Both the position numbers and the translations under genes were made by a program. Of a stretch of 25,850 bases of DNA, positions 9,319 through 17,455 are shown piece by piece. Below the pieces are notes generated by a model. The model worked only from the letters and a program-made list of their open reading frames with translations. It was not told where the DNA came from and searched no databases. Position 1 is the first letter of the stretch. Every line of letters begins with the position of its first letter. Location of the stretch: the NCBI GenBank assembly GCA_003427395.1, contig BFEA01000047.1, positions 3,644,862 through 3,670,711 of the forward strand. The letters are read 5' to 3'. Source of the stretch: Chara braunii. Taxonomy: Eukaryota > Streptophyta > Charophyceae > Charales > Characeae.

Positions 9319-9340
9319 GTCTCCATAAGTTTGGGGAGAC
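9319..9340 (+). repeat. Divergent member of the conserved-loop hairpin family
   Basis: GTCTCC (9319-9324) pairs perfectly with GGAGAC (9335-9340), enclosing ATAAGTTTGG. It shares CCATAAGTTTGGG with the six full members downstream but lacks the ATGT internal-loop segment, so it is a simplified relative. Outside the stem, TGG and CCA could extend pairing across a 4-nt bulge. Confidence 0.7.
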
Positions 9341-9372
9341 CCACTGCTATGTTTATTTTGAATTGCCTGGAG

Positions 9373-9408
9373 AACTAGACATGTTCGATAAGTTTGGGTG
9401 GTCTGGTT
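9373..9408 (+). repeat. Conserved-loop hairpin, member 1
   Basis: Stem AACTAGAC (9373-9380) pairs with GTCTGGTT (9401-9408), 8 bp including one U-G wobble. The 20-nt loop ATGTTCGATAAGTTTGGGTG spans 9381-9400. Relative to the family consensus the inner YCC/GGG pairing is weakened by TCG. Confidence 0.85.
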
Positions 9409-9447
9409 GCTCTTACTTGTGAGGGCTGACTGTGATTGACTTTCAGG

Positions 9448-9483
9448 GACCAAGCATGTCCCATAAGTTCGGGTGGCTTGGTC
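9448..9483 (+). repeat. Conserved-loop hairpin, member 2
   Basis: Stem GACCAAGC (9448-9455) pairs perfectly with GCTTGGTC (9476-9483). The loop, 9456-9475, reads ATGTCCCATAAGTTCGGGTG. Here the inner stem becomes CCC/GGG, stronger than in most members, which supports that helix. Confidence 0.87.
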
Positions 9484-9536
9484 GCCTTGTTTACTTTGAG
9501 TTTCTTTCAGTTTCTTTTGGTTATGAACAAGGAGAT

Positions 9537-9568
9537 CTGAGCATGTTCCGTAAGTTTGGGTGGCTCAG
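9537..9568 (+). repeat. Conserved-loop hairpin, member 3
   Basis: Stem CTGAGC (9537-9542) pairs perfectly with GCTCAG (9563-9568). The loop, 9543-9562, reads ATGTTCCGTAAGTTTGGGTG. The stem sequence differs from all other members on both sides while the loop changes at one base. Confidence 0.87.
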
Positions 9569-9608
9569 CCTCTTCCTGCTGTGGCTTTAAGAAAAAGAAC
9601 CAGGTTGA

Positions 9609-9647
9609 GGACCAGACATGTTCCATAAGTTTGGGTGGTCGTGGTCC
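9609..9647 (+). repeat. Conserved-loop hairpin, member 4
   Basis: GGACCA plus GAC (9609-9617) pairs with GTC plus TGGTCC (9638-9640 and 9642-9647), with G9641 as a single bulge. The loop, 9618-9637, reads ATGTTCCATAAGTTTGGGTG, the family consensus. Confidence 0.85.
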
Positions 9648-9721
9648 AACGCCACGCACATGCTGGAACCAGAAGGCTATAATTTGACAATATTTTATTA
9701 CTATCCTATCTATGAACAGCC

Positions 9722-9760
9722 TAGTCAGACAAGGTTCCATAAGTTTGGGTGGTCTGACTA
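9722..9760 (+). repeat. Conserved-loop hairpin, member 5
   Basis: TAGTCAGAC (9722-9730) pairs perfectly over 9 bp with GTCTGACTA (9752-9760). The 21-nt loop (9731-9751) starts AAGG instead of ATG and otherwise carries TTCCATAAGTTTGGGTG. This is the longest uninterrupted stem of the family. Confidence 0.87.
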
Positions 9761-9999
9761 TAGCTTATCACAAACTGAAGAGAGTATGAATTAAAAATAA
9801 ACTTGTGGCACGAATGGGCAGGCTGAACCTCGAGCTAAAAATGATCGGTTCAGCCATATGCTTCCTTAAAAGATTAAATGCAGATAATTATATTAAACTG
9901 GGATAATTAAATAGATCAGGGTGACTAGGATGGCCTCGTCATATACCCCAAAGAAGAGAAAAGTTGTAGTGCCCTGTGTTTGTGTATATTCAATGGTTG

Positions 10000-10035
10000 A
10001 GCTAGACATGTCCCAGAAGTTTGGGTGGTCTAGCT
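10000..10035 (+). repeat. Conserved-loop hairpin, member 6
   Basis: AGCTAGAC (10000-10007) pairs perfectly over 8 bp with GTCTAGCT (10028-10035). The loop, 10008-10027, reads ATGTCCCAGAAGTTTGGGTG, again with an inner CCC/GGG helix. It lies about 240 bp from its nearest neighbour, so the array is spaced rather than strictly tandem. Confidence 0.87.
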
Positions 10036-10319
10036 TTATGCCCTATTTAAGCTGGGTATAAGAGGATAAATCATTGAAAGATCATGAACTATTGTTTGAT
10101 ATGTTTGACTTTGGGTTGGTGAGAGTACTTACCTCTGTGGTTTGGCTTGCATGTGGCTGAGTGAGATCACTACTTAGTTTGAGTTTCAGTTTGATAGGTA
10201 GTTGCTTTAGTTGCTCGCCACGCGCTAGAGCTATAAGAGTTAGTTTCAATTCCTGCATTTTCTGAGCTAAGTTTTTTTACTTAGATCAGTTCTCGCATTT
10301 TCTAGGATCATTTGTTATA
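10036..10319. other. AT-rich spacer between two structured repeat sets
   Basis: No coding evidence. One hairpin, CTAAGT/ACTTAG around a T run, occurs near 10267-10283. The spacer joins the conserved-loop hairpins to the three structured units that follow. Confidence 0.4.
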
Positions 10320-10391
10320 CTTGGTTTTGTATAAATTTTGGTAAGTCACTTTCTCTACGTGAAGCGCTGCCGAAATTTCTACAAAACCAAG
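10320..10391 (+). repeat. Structured repeat unit A (CTGCCGAAATTT family)
   Basis: The 19-nt arm beginning CTTGGTTTTGTA (10320-10338) pairs with the arm ending TACAAAACCAAG (10373-10391) with a single internal mismatch. The enclosed 34 nt carry GTGAAGCGCTGCCG. GAAGCGCTGCCGAAATTT (10361-10378) is an exact match to the minus strand of the 54-bp minisatellite. Confidence 0.75.
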
Positions 10392-10451
10392 GAGTTAGTC
10401 AGACTTCGTCTTCTCAAAGTTTCAATTTCTCTGACTTTTATATATGGCTTA

Positions 10452-10504
10452 GTAAAAGTCTTGAGAGTCTCCTTTTCTAAAGGGAATGCTGCCCGAACTT
10501 TTGC
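10452..10504 (+). repeat. Structured repeat unit B
   Basis: Collinear with units A and C: GTAAAAGT (10452-10459) pairs with ACTTTTGC (10497-10504), 8 bp with one wobble, at the position where A and C use AAAT/ATTT-type pairing, so both strands have changed together. The enclosed segment has CCTTT/AAAGG (10471-10484) and then ATGCTGCCCGAA. An alternative 8-bp hairpin, GACTTTTA/TAAAAGTC (10433-10440/10453-10460), competes for the same strand. Confidence 0.65.
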
Positions 10505-10576
10505 AAATTCAGAGAGTTAAGACAAAAAATTGGACCTTGAGAAGTCAAAGTCACATTAGATTTTGAACTCAGTTTT

Positions 10577-10639
10577 GTTTTGTAAAAATCTTGAATTAGC
10601 ACTTTTCCAAAGGGAGTGCTGCCGAAATTTCTACAAAAC
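10577..10639 (+). repeat. Structured repeat unit C
   Basis: GTTTTGTAAAAAT (10577-10589) pairs with ATTTCTACAAAAC (10627-10639) except for one A-C mismatch. The inner hairpin AGCACT (10598-10603) with AGTGCT (10615-10620) is perfect, and CTGCCGAAATTTCTAC follows as in unit A. Units A, B and C repeat at about 125-bp spacing. Confidence 0.7.
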
Positions 10640-11280
10640 CAAGGAGCTAGTCAAAATAGCCCTAAGATTTGACATGTTTCTTTGAGGGTTTTAGCCGACC
10701 TTCTTTTAATATCCATTGTAAAGAACTTATGAGATTTATGGAAAATTGGACTATGACTGGGGCTTGAGTGGTTGAGGCATGGTGCGAGTTACAGGGAGCA
10801 GTACAATTGACCACATTGGTGCATGGCAATGTGGCGTTCGTCTGTGTCTGTGTTTTATACAGGTTAGTGTCTTGGAGCCTGTGTACGAGCCTTACTTTGG
10901 AGGCAGTGGGAATGACAACCATGTGACGCACGATCTGCATACCTATTGGGTTTATGTTTCCCCCTTCTCTTATTTTATCTCGAGTTCTGATTTGATATAT
11001 GAGTGTTGGGTGTTTATTTACTTACTGATTGGTTTTGCTTATTAATTTTTATGGTTGGACGTTGTAGTCCATGGCAGCCGTCAAAGTCAAACCCCTTGAC
11101 TTCTTTCCAGGCCCTGGATAATAGAGCTGGTCTCCCGAGGTGATAAGAGACGATTGCCACCACAGGTATGAACCTGTGTACCACCCACTCTCCGCAGGGT
11201 GCAGAAGAGGGTGTGGTTCGCAACCGCACTTGGCGGTTGTCTAGCGTCGAGAGATTAACCCTTCAAGGCGCGTGTCAGCG
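10640..11280. other. Unassigned sequence
   Basis: A + frame at 10779-11045 (88 codons) shows no domain I recognise. 11040-11260 contains small foldbacks (ACAGGT/ACCTGT near 11163; AACCGC/GCGGTT near 11222-11239). The minus-strand text CAGGTTCATACCTG near 11170 superficially resembles a tRNA T-arm but has no tRNA around it. Confidence 0.35.
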
Positions 11281-11344
11281 GACACTTGAGTGTCGAATGC
11301 GACCCTCGACAAGCCGACACTTGAGTGTCGAATGCGACCCTCGA
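11281..11344 (+). repeat. Two 29-bp direct repeats, each containing a hairpin
   Basis: 11281-11309 and 11316-11344 are identical 29-mers, period 35, starting with GACACTTGAGTGTC and ending GACCCTCGA. GACACT and AGTGTC form a 6-bp stem around TG within each. Only two units are present and there is no spacer diversity, so this is not a CRISPR array. Confidence 0.85.
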
Positions 11345-11539
11345 GATTAACGACGAGTATGGGTACTACATAGTACGCCATCATTTGTAACTGCTTGCAT
11401 ATGCTTGCATTGCGAGTCGATATGAGTTAGCCCTGCGTCCTCATGATTTTATACTAAGTCTCGCGCACATTGTTTGTTCTATATATGTGCGTATGCGTGC
11501 GTGTTTTAACTTCTATGTTCTTAGAGTGGTGTACACGTG
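11345..11539. other. Short unassigned spacer
   Basis: AT-leaning sequence with a TATATGTGCGTATGCGTGCGTG purine/pyrimidine-alternating patch near 11482-11503. Nothing coding is seen. Confidence 0.35.
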
Positions 11540-11985
11540 GTGTGTGGGATGCGTCCTAGTCGACCGACGACGAGTCGCGCTTGGGGCCTCAGCCCCCCAA
11601 GGCGTCGGTTCGCATGCGAGTCAAATAGAGGCGTAAAACCGTGCGTACCCCCTATGCTACAACGAACGAGAAACGCCCTCGACTGGTCCACCTCTGCGAT
11701 TCCAGCTGATTACCTTTCGTACTGTGGACTGGTAGCTCGGCAGGGATACGCCCACTGAAGGGAGGTGACAACTCCTGTAAGGTGGAGGTAACTCGTGCCT
11801 CTTGTAGGCCCTATCCTGTCGTAGGGGCTCGCGAGAGGTATGGCTGGCGCACTCGGCCAGAGCGACTTGCGGAAGCTCCATATGCATTCGCGGCGAGGAT
11901 CAGACCGACTCCTGCATGACGCGGCCGGGAGGGTCCCGCCCGGTTTTGTGCGGTACCGGACCGATGCGCTCGACAGCGGAGGCGG
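11540..11985 (-). repeat. Dispersed ~460-bp element, copy 2 (minus orientation)
   Basis: This is the reverse-complement partner of 4160-4625. On the minus strand it runs from GTCGAGCGCATCGG through CCCCTACGACAGGATAGG and GGCGTATCCCT to GTCGGTCGACTAGGACG. The right-hand edge runs into the purine-rich minisatellite. Opposite orientation of two old copies about 7 kb apart could be independent insertion or the ends of a larger inverted-repeat structure. Confidence 0.7.
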
Positions 11986-11989
11986 ACAG

Positions 11990-13418
11990 GAGTGGGTGCA
12001 CACCGTTTTTTTTTGTTTTTGTTTTTAAAGGCGGGCAGAGGGATGGTGGATGTGCAAGCAAAAGAACGGAGGACAGAGCGGAGGTGAGCGAAGGTGGAGG
12101 AAAGGGCAAAGAGATGGCTGATGTGCCGGCGCTGGAAAAGGTGGAGGAAAGGGCAGGGGGATGGCCGATGTGTGGGCATCGACAAAGGTGGAGGAAAGGG
12201 CAGAGGGATGGCGGATGTGCGGGCAGTGGACAGAGGCCAAAGCGGAGGTAAGCGAAGGTGGATGAAAAGTTGGCGGAGGCGGAGAGGAGATGGCGGGAAG
12301 AGGTGGACCGGAGGTGGCGGAGGCGAAGAGGAGATGGCTGGAGGCGGCGGACGGGAGATGGCGTAGGTGGACAGAGGATAGCAGGAGGAGGCGGACGGGA
12401 GGTGGGCGAAGGCTAAGGGGAGATTGGTGATCCGGGAGGTGAAGGACGTGGAGAGGAGATGGTGGTAGGAGGCGAAAGGGAGGTGGGCGAAGGGTGAGGG
12501 GAGATTGGTGATCCCAATGACGGGAGGGAGGTGGGCGGAGGCGGAGGCGGACAGAAGGTCAGCGCTGGCCGAGGGAAGGTGGGCGCACACCGTTTTTTTT
12601 TGTTTTTCTTTTTAAAGGCGGGCAAAGGGATGGCGGATCAAAGGCCAGAGAGGAGGTGAGCGAAGGTGGAGGAAAAGTGGGCAGAGGCAGAGAGGAAATG
12701 GCGGGAGGAAGCGGACAGGAGGTGTCAGAGGCGGAGAGGAGATGGCGGGAGGAGATGGCGGGACGAGATGGTGGGACGAGATGACGAGAGGAGGCGGATG
12801 GGAGGTGGCGGAGGTGGAGAGGAGATGGCGGGAGGAGATGGATAGGAGATGGCGGGAGGCGGCGGACGGGAGGTGGCGGAGGAGAAGTGGCAGAGGAGAA
12901 GTGGCAGAGGAGAAGTGGAAGAGGAGAAGTGGCGGAGGAGAGTTGGCAGAGGAGAAGTGGCAGAGGAGAAGTGGCGGAGGAGAAGTGGCGGAGGAGAAGT
13001 GGTGGAGGCAAGGGAGGAAAGAGAGTGGAGATGGCGGGGGGAGGCGGACAGGAGGCGGGCGAAGACGGAGGGGAGGTGGGCGGAGGTGCGTGAAGGCGGG
13101 CAGAGGTGTCGAGAGGCGGAACGGGAAGTGGGCGGAGGCCGAGCGGAGGCCAGGCATAGGTGAGCGGTGGCCGAGGCCAAGGAGAAGAGGCGAAGACGGG
13201 GGAGGAAAGAGAGGAGATGGAGGGGGGAGGCGAAAGGGATGTGGGTGGAGACGGCGGGGGGGTGGGCGGAGGTGGGCAAAGGCGAGCAGAGGTGTGTAGA
13301 GGCGGAACGGGAAGTGGGCGGAGGCCTAGCGGAGGCCGGGCGGAGGTGGGCGGAGGTGGGCGGACGTGGGCGGAGGTGGGCGGTGGCCGAGGCCGGAGGT
13401 GGTGGCGCACGCCACGGG

Positions 13419-13457
<39 letters not shown>

Positions 13458-13690
13458 ACATTCTCTCTCTCTCTTTGCTTCACACACACACACACACACA
13501 GGGGATAGGGAGGCGGAAGCGGAGAGGAGTTGGTGGGACAGATGGCGGGAGGAAACGGCGCGAGAAGGCGGACGGGAGGTGGCGGAGGCTGAGGAGAAGT
13601 GGCTGAGGTGGGGGAGTAAAGAGAGAGAGGAGATGGTGGGGGGAGGCAGAGGGGAGGTGGGCGGAGATGGTGGGCTGAGACGGCATCACC
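11990..13690. repeat. 1.7-kb purine-strand minisatellite block
   Basis: The + strand is overwhelmingly G/A, built from variants of GGCGGGAGGAGGCGGACGGGAGGTGGCGGAGG. At 12884-13010 a cleaner 15-bp tandem unit, around AGTGGCAGAGGAGAA, repeats about eight times. Two copies of the GGTGGGCGCACACCG plus T-run plus AAAGGCGGGCA module sit at 11993-12050 and 12580-12640. CT and CA microsatellites interrupt it at 13419-13460 and 13481-13500. Very long minus-strand frames (such as 12725-13729) are Pro/Ser/Leu-rich products of the pyrimidine strand and not genes. Such DNA is prone to triplex, R-loop and G-quadruplex formation. Confidence 0.9.
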
Positions 13691-14801
13691 TCGGACGGGC
13701 CTCAAGCACAGCCTTGCAACACAGTACACACGAAGTCAGATGCCGTTGAACTCTAGCGTGTGCGCAAAGTCACGGGCCGTTCGATGTGAGCAGGGCCATA
13801 GCGCCGCCCGCCCAGCAACGGGCCATTGGCCAGCAAGTGTTGTGACAAACTGTTTTCTGCAACCGTGCGATTTTCTGCGCAAGGCTACTACGGGAGTTGA
13901 ATCGGGATGGTCCACTGGATTGCATGGGTGCCCTTGCTTTTTGTTGTTTTTGAAATTGAGGCTTGCATGGTCCCACGACGGTTGGTAGTTGATCGCGCCT
14001 TAGCGAGCACGAAAGATAACTGTTGCCATAGCTTCTTTCCTGTTCTGCTGTAGGGAGTGGGAACTTTTGGAGCGATCGTCGCGCGGGAAAATCTTTTTTG
14101 AATTTTCAACTGACGTCGAACCCCCCCGGGCTCTCAAACTTTTCTTCTCGCGGAATTTCTTTTTGTAATTAGGATTTAGTCTAGGAATTTGGGTACGTCG
14201 CAATTTTGTTGCACGACGCTTCTTGTTTGCGCGCACTTCACCGCGTCAAGATCTGTGCTCTGACTTTTCCGCACCTTAATCTTGCGTGTAACTGTAATCT
14301 TTGTTTTGGCGGGCGTGATTGCAACTGTAATCCTCTCATTCTTGATATCTTTTGTGGCGCCCATGTATACTCATACTTCTCCCCCTGTCCTATTAGCCTG
14401 AACGCTTGCATGACCGGATCGATGCGTGGAATGTGGCTACGTCCCCCACGCCGCGGCCTGGCCATGCAGTCGTAGGCACTTCCTTCATCCTCCTTTCTTC
14501 CCACCCAGGCGCAATTCTGAGTAACTCGTGCAAGCATGCACGCTATAAATTTCGCAAGCACGATTAACTCGCTCTCTATGAATTTTGGAGTTAGCGTGAT
14601 TGAGAGGATCGGTTGACGAGCAGGTATCGGGAGGTGAGTAGAGAGTTGGGCGATCCGACGGGCTGGTGCTGAGTATGCGGGGTTAACGCGGGGCCCCAAA
14701 AGACTGTGGCGCGCGGGCGAACCTGGCTTGCATGCTCGGACTAAGCAGGGTGACAACTCTGTGTGGGTGCAAGGGACGGATTGTCCGCATCGGGATGTTG
14801 T

Positions 14802-14803
<2 letters not shown>
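13691..14803. other. Unassigned sequence, nothing recognised
   Basis: About 1.1 kb with short frames on both strands, none with a recognised domain. The long minus frame (14238-14909) runs into the GA array and is kept open by it. No RNA gene or terminal repeat was identified. Confidence 0.4.
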
Positions 14804-14879
<76 letters not shown>

Positions 14880-14880
14880 N
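14804..14880 (+). repeat. (GA)n array ending in an unresolved base
   Basis: About 37 GA dinucleotides run up to an N at 14880. The N directly abuts the first base of the 995-bp duplicated unit, so it marks an assembly uncertainty. Confidence 0.9.
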
Positions 14881-15875
14881 GAGCGTAGAGAGTCAAAGTC
14901 CAGTAGCATAGAGTAGAGTCGTAGCCAGCCAGCGTTGAAGTCGAGTGTAGCCTTTACATTAGTGTCGAGGTCGAAGTTTGCCGTTTCTTTCTGGCGCAGC
15001 CTAGCAAAAAAATGTTAGTTACATCAACTTCGCGCGCGTGTACCGATCCAATATTGGCCTATGGAGTGCCGCACGCGGTACTACCGGGCCAAAAATTGGC
15101 CTGGGGAGTGCCGTGGGTGGCACTACCGGGCCAGGGCCTACCGGCCCAGCGGGAATTCGCTACCGGCCCACCGATCGTCTCCAAAACGATCAATATGCAA
15201 TCTGGACCACGTGGTTCAACGCCGAAAACGGTCCAGATTGCGAGTTGATGACATCATAAACGATCAGCAGCCAATATGGACCGTTGTGCGCCAACGAAAC
15301 GGAGGGCCCAGATTGGCTGCTGGTCACAGGCCACCAAATAGTCATTGTTATAATCTAGTGATCCAGCCTCAACTTCTCTTTGGCCCTCTAACCAAACCCA
15401 GTGGAAAGAACAACAATCAAGCCCGCTCTGTGTGTGTGCACATCCACATAGTCTATCAGCAATGGAGGAGGGGGAGAGAGAGATAAAGCCCGCTCTGTGT
15501 GTGTGCACATCCACATAGTCTATCAGCAATGAAGGGGGGGGAGAGAGAGAGAGAGAAAGAGAAAGAGAGAGAGGGAGAGAGAAGAGCGGGGGGGGCAGAG
15601 AGAAAGAGAAACACCTGTCATATATTTGTTCTTATTGATGCACTAGTGTAGTCAAAGTCGGGATGCAGGCAGCTCCACTTAACTTCATCAACGTGGCGAG
15701 CCTTGTATGAGAGAAGCACAGTAAAGGGGGAGCTAAAAGAAGAAATGGTCAAAAGAACGGTTTCAGTGTGCTCTTTGTGCTCATCTTCTGTATGTTTACC
15801 CTTTATTGCACAAAGTGTTTTTTTTTACTGGATAGATATGTGACAACATATATATGGCAGTCGTTAATGCTTAAC
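14881..15875 (+). repeat. 995-bp duplicated unit, copy 1
   Basis: Apparently identical to 22924-23918 (constant offset 8043) wherever I compared, including internal GA tracts and a 57-bp internal direct repeat starting GCCCGCTCTGTG at 15420 and 15487. It contains strong foldbacks: CAATCTGGACC (15198-15208) with GGTCCAGATTG (15230-15240), 11 bp perfect, and an 18-nt arm at 15262-15279 pairing with 15308-15325 with one wobble and one mismatch. Open frames (15012-15486) are identical in both copies but have no recognised domain. Its left end is an N and its right end is a sequencing adapter, so this copy is suspect. Confidence 0.9.
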
Positions 15876-15911
15876 CTGTCTCTTATACACATCTAGATGT
15901 GTATAAGAGAC

Positions 15912-15913
<2 letters not shown>
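15876..15913. other. Nextera mate-pair junction adapter (assembly artefact)
   Basis: CTGTCTCTTATACACATCT followed directly by its reverse complement AGATGTGTATAAGAGACAG, 38 bp in all. This is the Tn5 mosaic-end pair formed at circularisation junctions of Nextera mate-pair libraries. It is synthetic. On the minus strand it encodes the familiar contaminant peptide VSYTHLDVYKRQ within the open frame at 15864-16265. Sequence on either side need not be contiguous in the genome. Confidence 0.97.

Positions 15914-15957
<44 letters not shown>
15914..15957 (+). repeat. (GA)n array after the adapter
   Basis: About 22 GA dinucleotides begin immediately at the adapter end. Its true neighbour is unknown because of the artefactual junction. 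Confidence 0.9.
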
Positions 15958-15958
<1 letters not shown>

Positions 15959-16496
15959 GGGATGTGTTGGAGTGGTGCCTTTCTTCCATTCTTCTGAATA
16001 ATTTTGGTATCTTGCGCAAGTCGCCCTTGCTTACCTTGATCGGCATCTCGGATTTTCCCTTTGTTTTGTCTCTGATGATTGATGCATGATTGCTTCTCCC
16101 ACTTTCCTCCTTTTGTGTGAAGTAACGACCTGATTGGCTAATCAATACTAGTTCTGACCAGTAGCCGAAGAAATTGATGCATGGATGATTATCACTCCCT
16201 TTCTTTTTGCTAATTGTATGTGTTTGAAGCTGGATGCATGGATGTTTGATGTTTTTCTGTCTCACTAGAGTATGATAGATGATCAGATGTCCGTCTCACG
16301 ATAGGATTGCCCAGCCTTCGGGTTAAGAAGCCAGCACGCAATGATCGTGCACTGCTGGCCCTTATCCACCAGGCCGACGGATAGGCCTTGTGCACGCACG
16401 CAGCCTGACTGAAAGGACGTGACTTACACGCGTGTTTGCAAAGCCTGTACTCGGCCCAACTTTTTGAATGCCTGAAATTCCGCCCCACCCCGCAGC
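15958..16496. other. Unassigned sequence upstream of retroelement remains
   Basis: No gene recognised. A 7-bp inverted repeat, GCCAGCA/TGCTGGC, flanks about 16 nt near 16330-16360. Open frames here are short, or include adapter-derived codons on the minus strand. Confidence 0.4.
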
Positions 16497-17075
16497 ATGA
16501 ATATCGAAATCCCCTTCCATATCACTGACCACAAGTGCTTGAGGGACCAGGAATTCCGGGAATATTGGGAGCACGTGTGGGTGTCTACACTATCGCGGAG
16601 AGAACTTCCAAAATTTCCATACCCGACGGGAAACGAACGTATCTATGAGTGGGATATTGATCGGGCCCTAGAGCGTATTCCCCACCACCCCGACCTTCCT
16701 AGCTCGTACACGTGTCACCTCGTCGCAGAACCCAAAATAATCATTCTGGAAACCGACTTCCCTCCCTATCACCGCATACTGCCCTTTCACTCCCTGACCA
16801 TCGCCCCCTGGTGCACAATCGTTCCCTGTTGGCCCCAACCCCCGTGCTCAGAGTGCCTACAGGACCGCGATCACCGAGCGTCCGACTTCATCCGGCGAAC
16901 TCGCTCGGAGGAGGAACGACGGGCGCACAGCCTTCGACTGAGGCCGGCAGCGTCTGATTCCGAGACCTGCCACGTTCGACGACGGCAGGTGATCAGCCAG
17001 CGAGATAGCCATAGCGTCCCAACGGTACACCAAATACGAGTCCGACCCAGACGACAGAGCCAGCGAAGGCAGTAG
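16497..17075 (+). CDS. Hypothetical open frame, possible decayed gag-region remnant
   Basis: A 192-codon + frame. The first ~75 residues look protein-like (for example EFREYWEHVWVSTL and NERIYEWDIDRALERIP, mixed hydrophobic and charged), whereas the rest turns Arg/Ser/Pro-rich and looks out of frame. I recognise no domain. The position, about 400 bp before Ty3/gypsy reverse-transcriptase connection/RNase H remains on the same strand, makes a retroelement origin possible, but no CCHC zinc knuckle or protease motif is visible. An unrelated host gene fragment is the alternative. Confidence 0.3.
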   Translation: MNIEIPFHITDHKCLRDQEFREYWEHVWVSTLSRRELPKFPYPTGNERIYEWDIDRALERIPHHPDLPSSYTCHLVAEPKIIILETDFPPYHRILPFHSLTIAPWCTIVPCWPQPPCSECLQDRDHRASDFIRRTRSEEERRAHSLRLRPAASDSETCHVRRRQVISQRDSHSVPTVHQIRVRPRRQSQRRQ

Positions 17076-17455
17076 CTCCGCCCTCCAGAACATAAACCCA
17101 GACTCCGACCCGCGCCTACCCTCTTTTGCGTACATATCCCTGAAACTTGGCACAGGAGATCTCAGTTCCGACCTGGGACTCTATCCCCACTTTCCTAAAA
17201 TCCTTGGCACCCCCCTTTTCGCACTTCCAGGCACTCTCTCACTCCGATCAGGAAGTTGCGTCGGGCGTGAGGTTGCGCGTCACAGTGTCAGGGCCACTCT
17301 TTTACGACAGACCTTCTTTTCAACGGGCTGCCAAACGGTCTGGATCGTCGCGCGATCTTAAAGTCTTAAAGTCTTAAGATCACACGGAATCTGGACCGTC
17401 GGGCCAGTAGGACCATGGGCGGTCCGGATCGGCCAATTCTCACGCTAGCGATTTC
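17076..17455. other. Unassigned segment with a foldback, interrupting the retroelement
   Basis: No retroelement motif is visible here, although reverse-transcriptase palm sequence would be expected just before 17456. A hairpin GATCTTAA (17354-17361) with TTAAGATC (17374-17381) sits among TTAAAGTC tandem units. AATCTGGACC (17388-17397) shares its core with stems at 7007 and 15198. GGACC/GGTCC form a further short stem near 17410. Confidence 0.45.

Noticed and set aside
11160-11190. tRNA T-arm-like CAGGTTCATACCTG on the minus strand
   Set aside because: The loop length is wrong for a T-arm and no acceptor, D or anticodon arms are present.
11281-11344. CRISPR-like direct repeats with internal dyads
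   Set aside because: Only two repeats with a 6-nt spacer in what is clearly eukaryotic repeat DNA.
12559-13729. Very long minus-strand open frames (283 and 334 codons), Pro/Ser/Leu-rich
   Set aside because: They are the pyrimidine-strand reading of the G/A minisatellite, with several frames open at once, no domain and a composition set by the repeat.
15012-15486. Open frames (78, 73 and 141 codons) conserved identically at 23055-23529
   Set aside because: Identity reflects the exact 995-bp duplication, not selection; no domain is visible and the frames overlap each other.
15864-16265. 133-codon minus-strand frame with VSYTHLDVYKRQ and a Ser-Leu repeat
   Set aside because: Part of it is translated sequencing adapter and part is (GA)n; it is an artefact.
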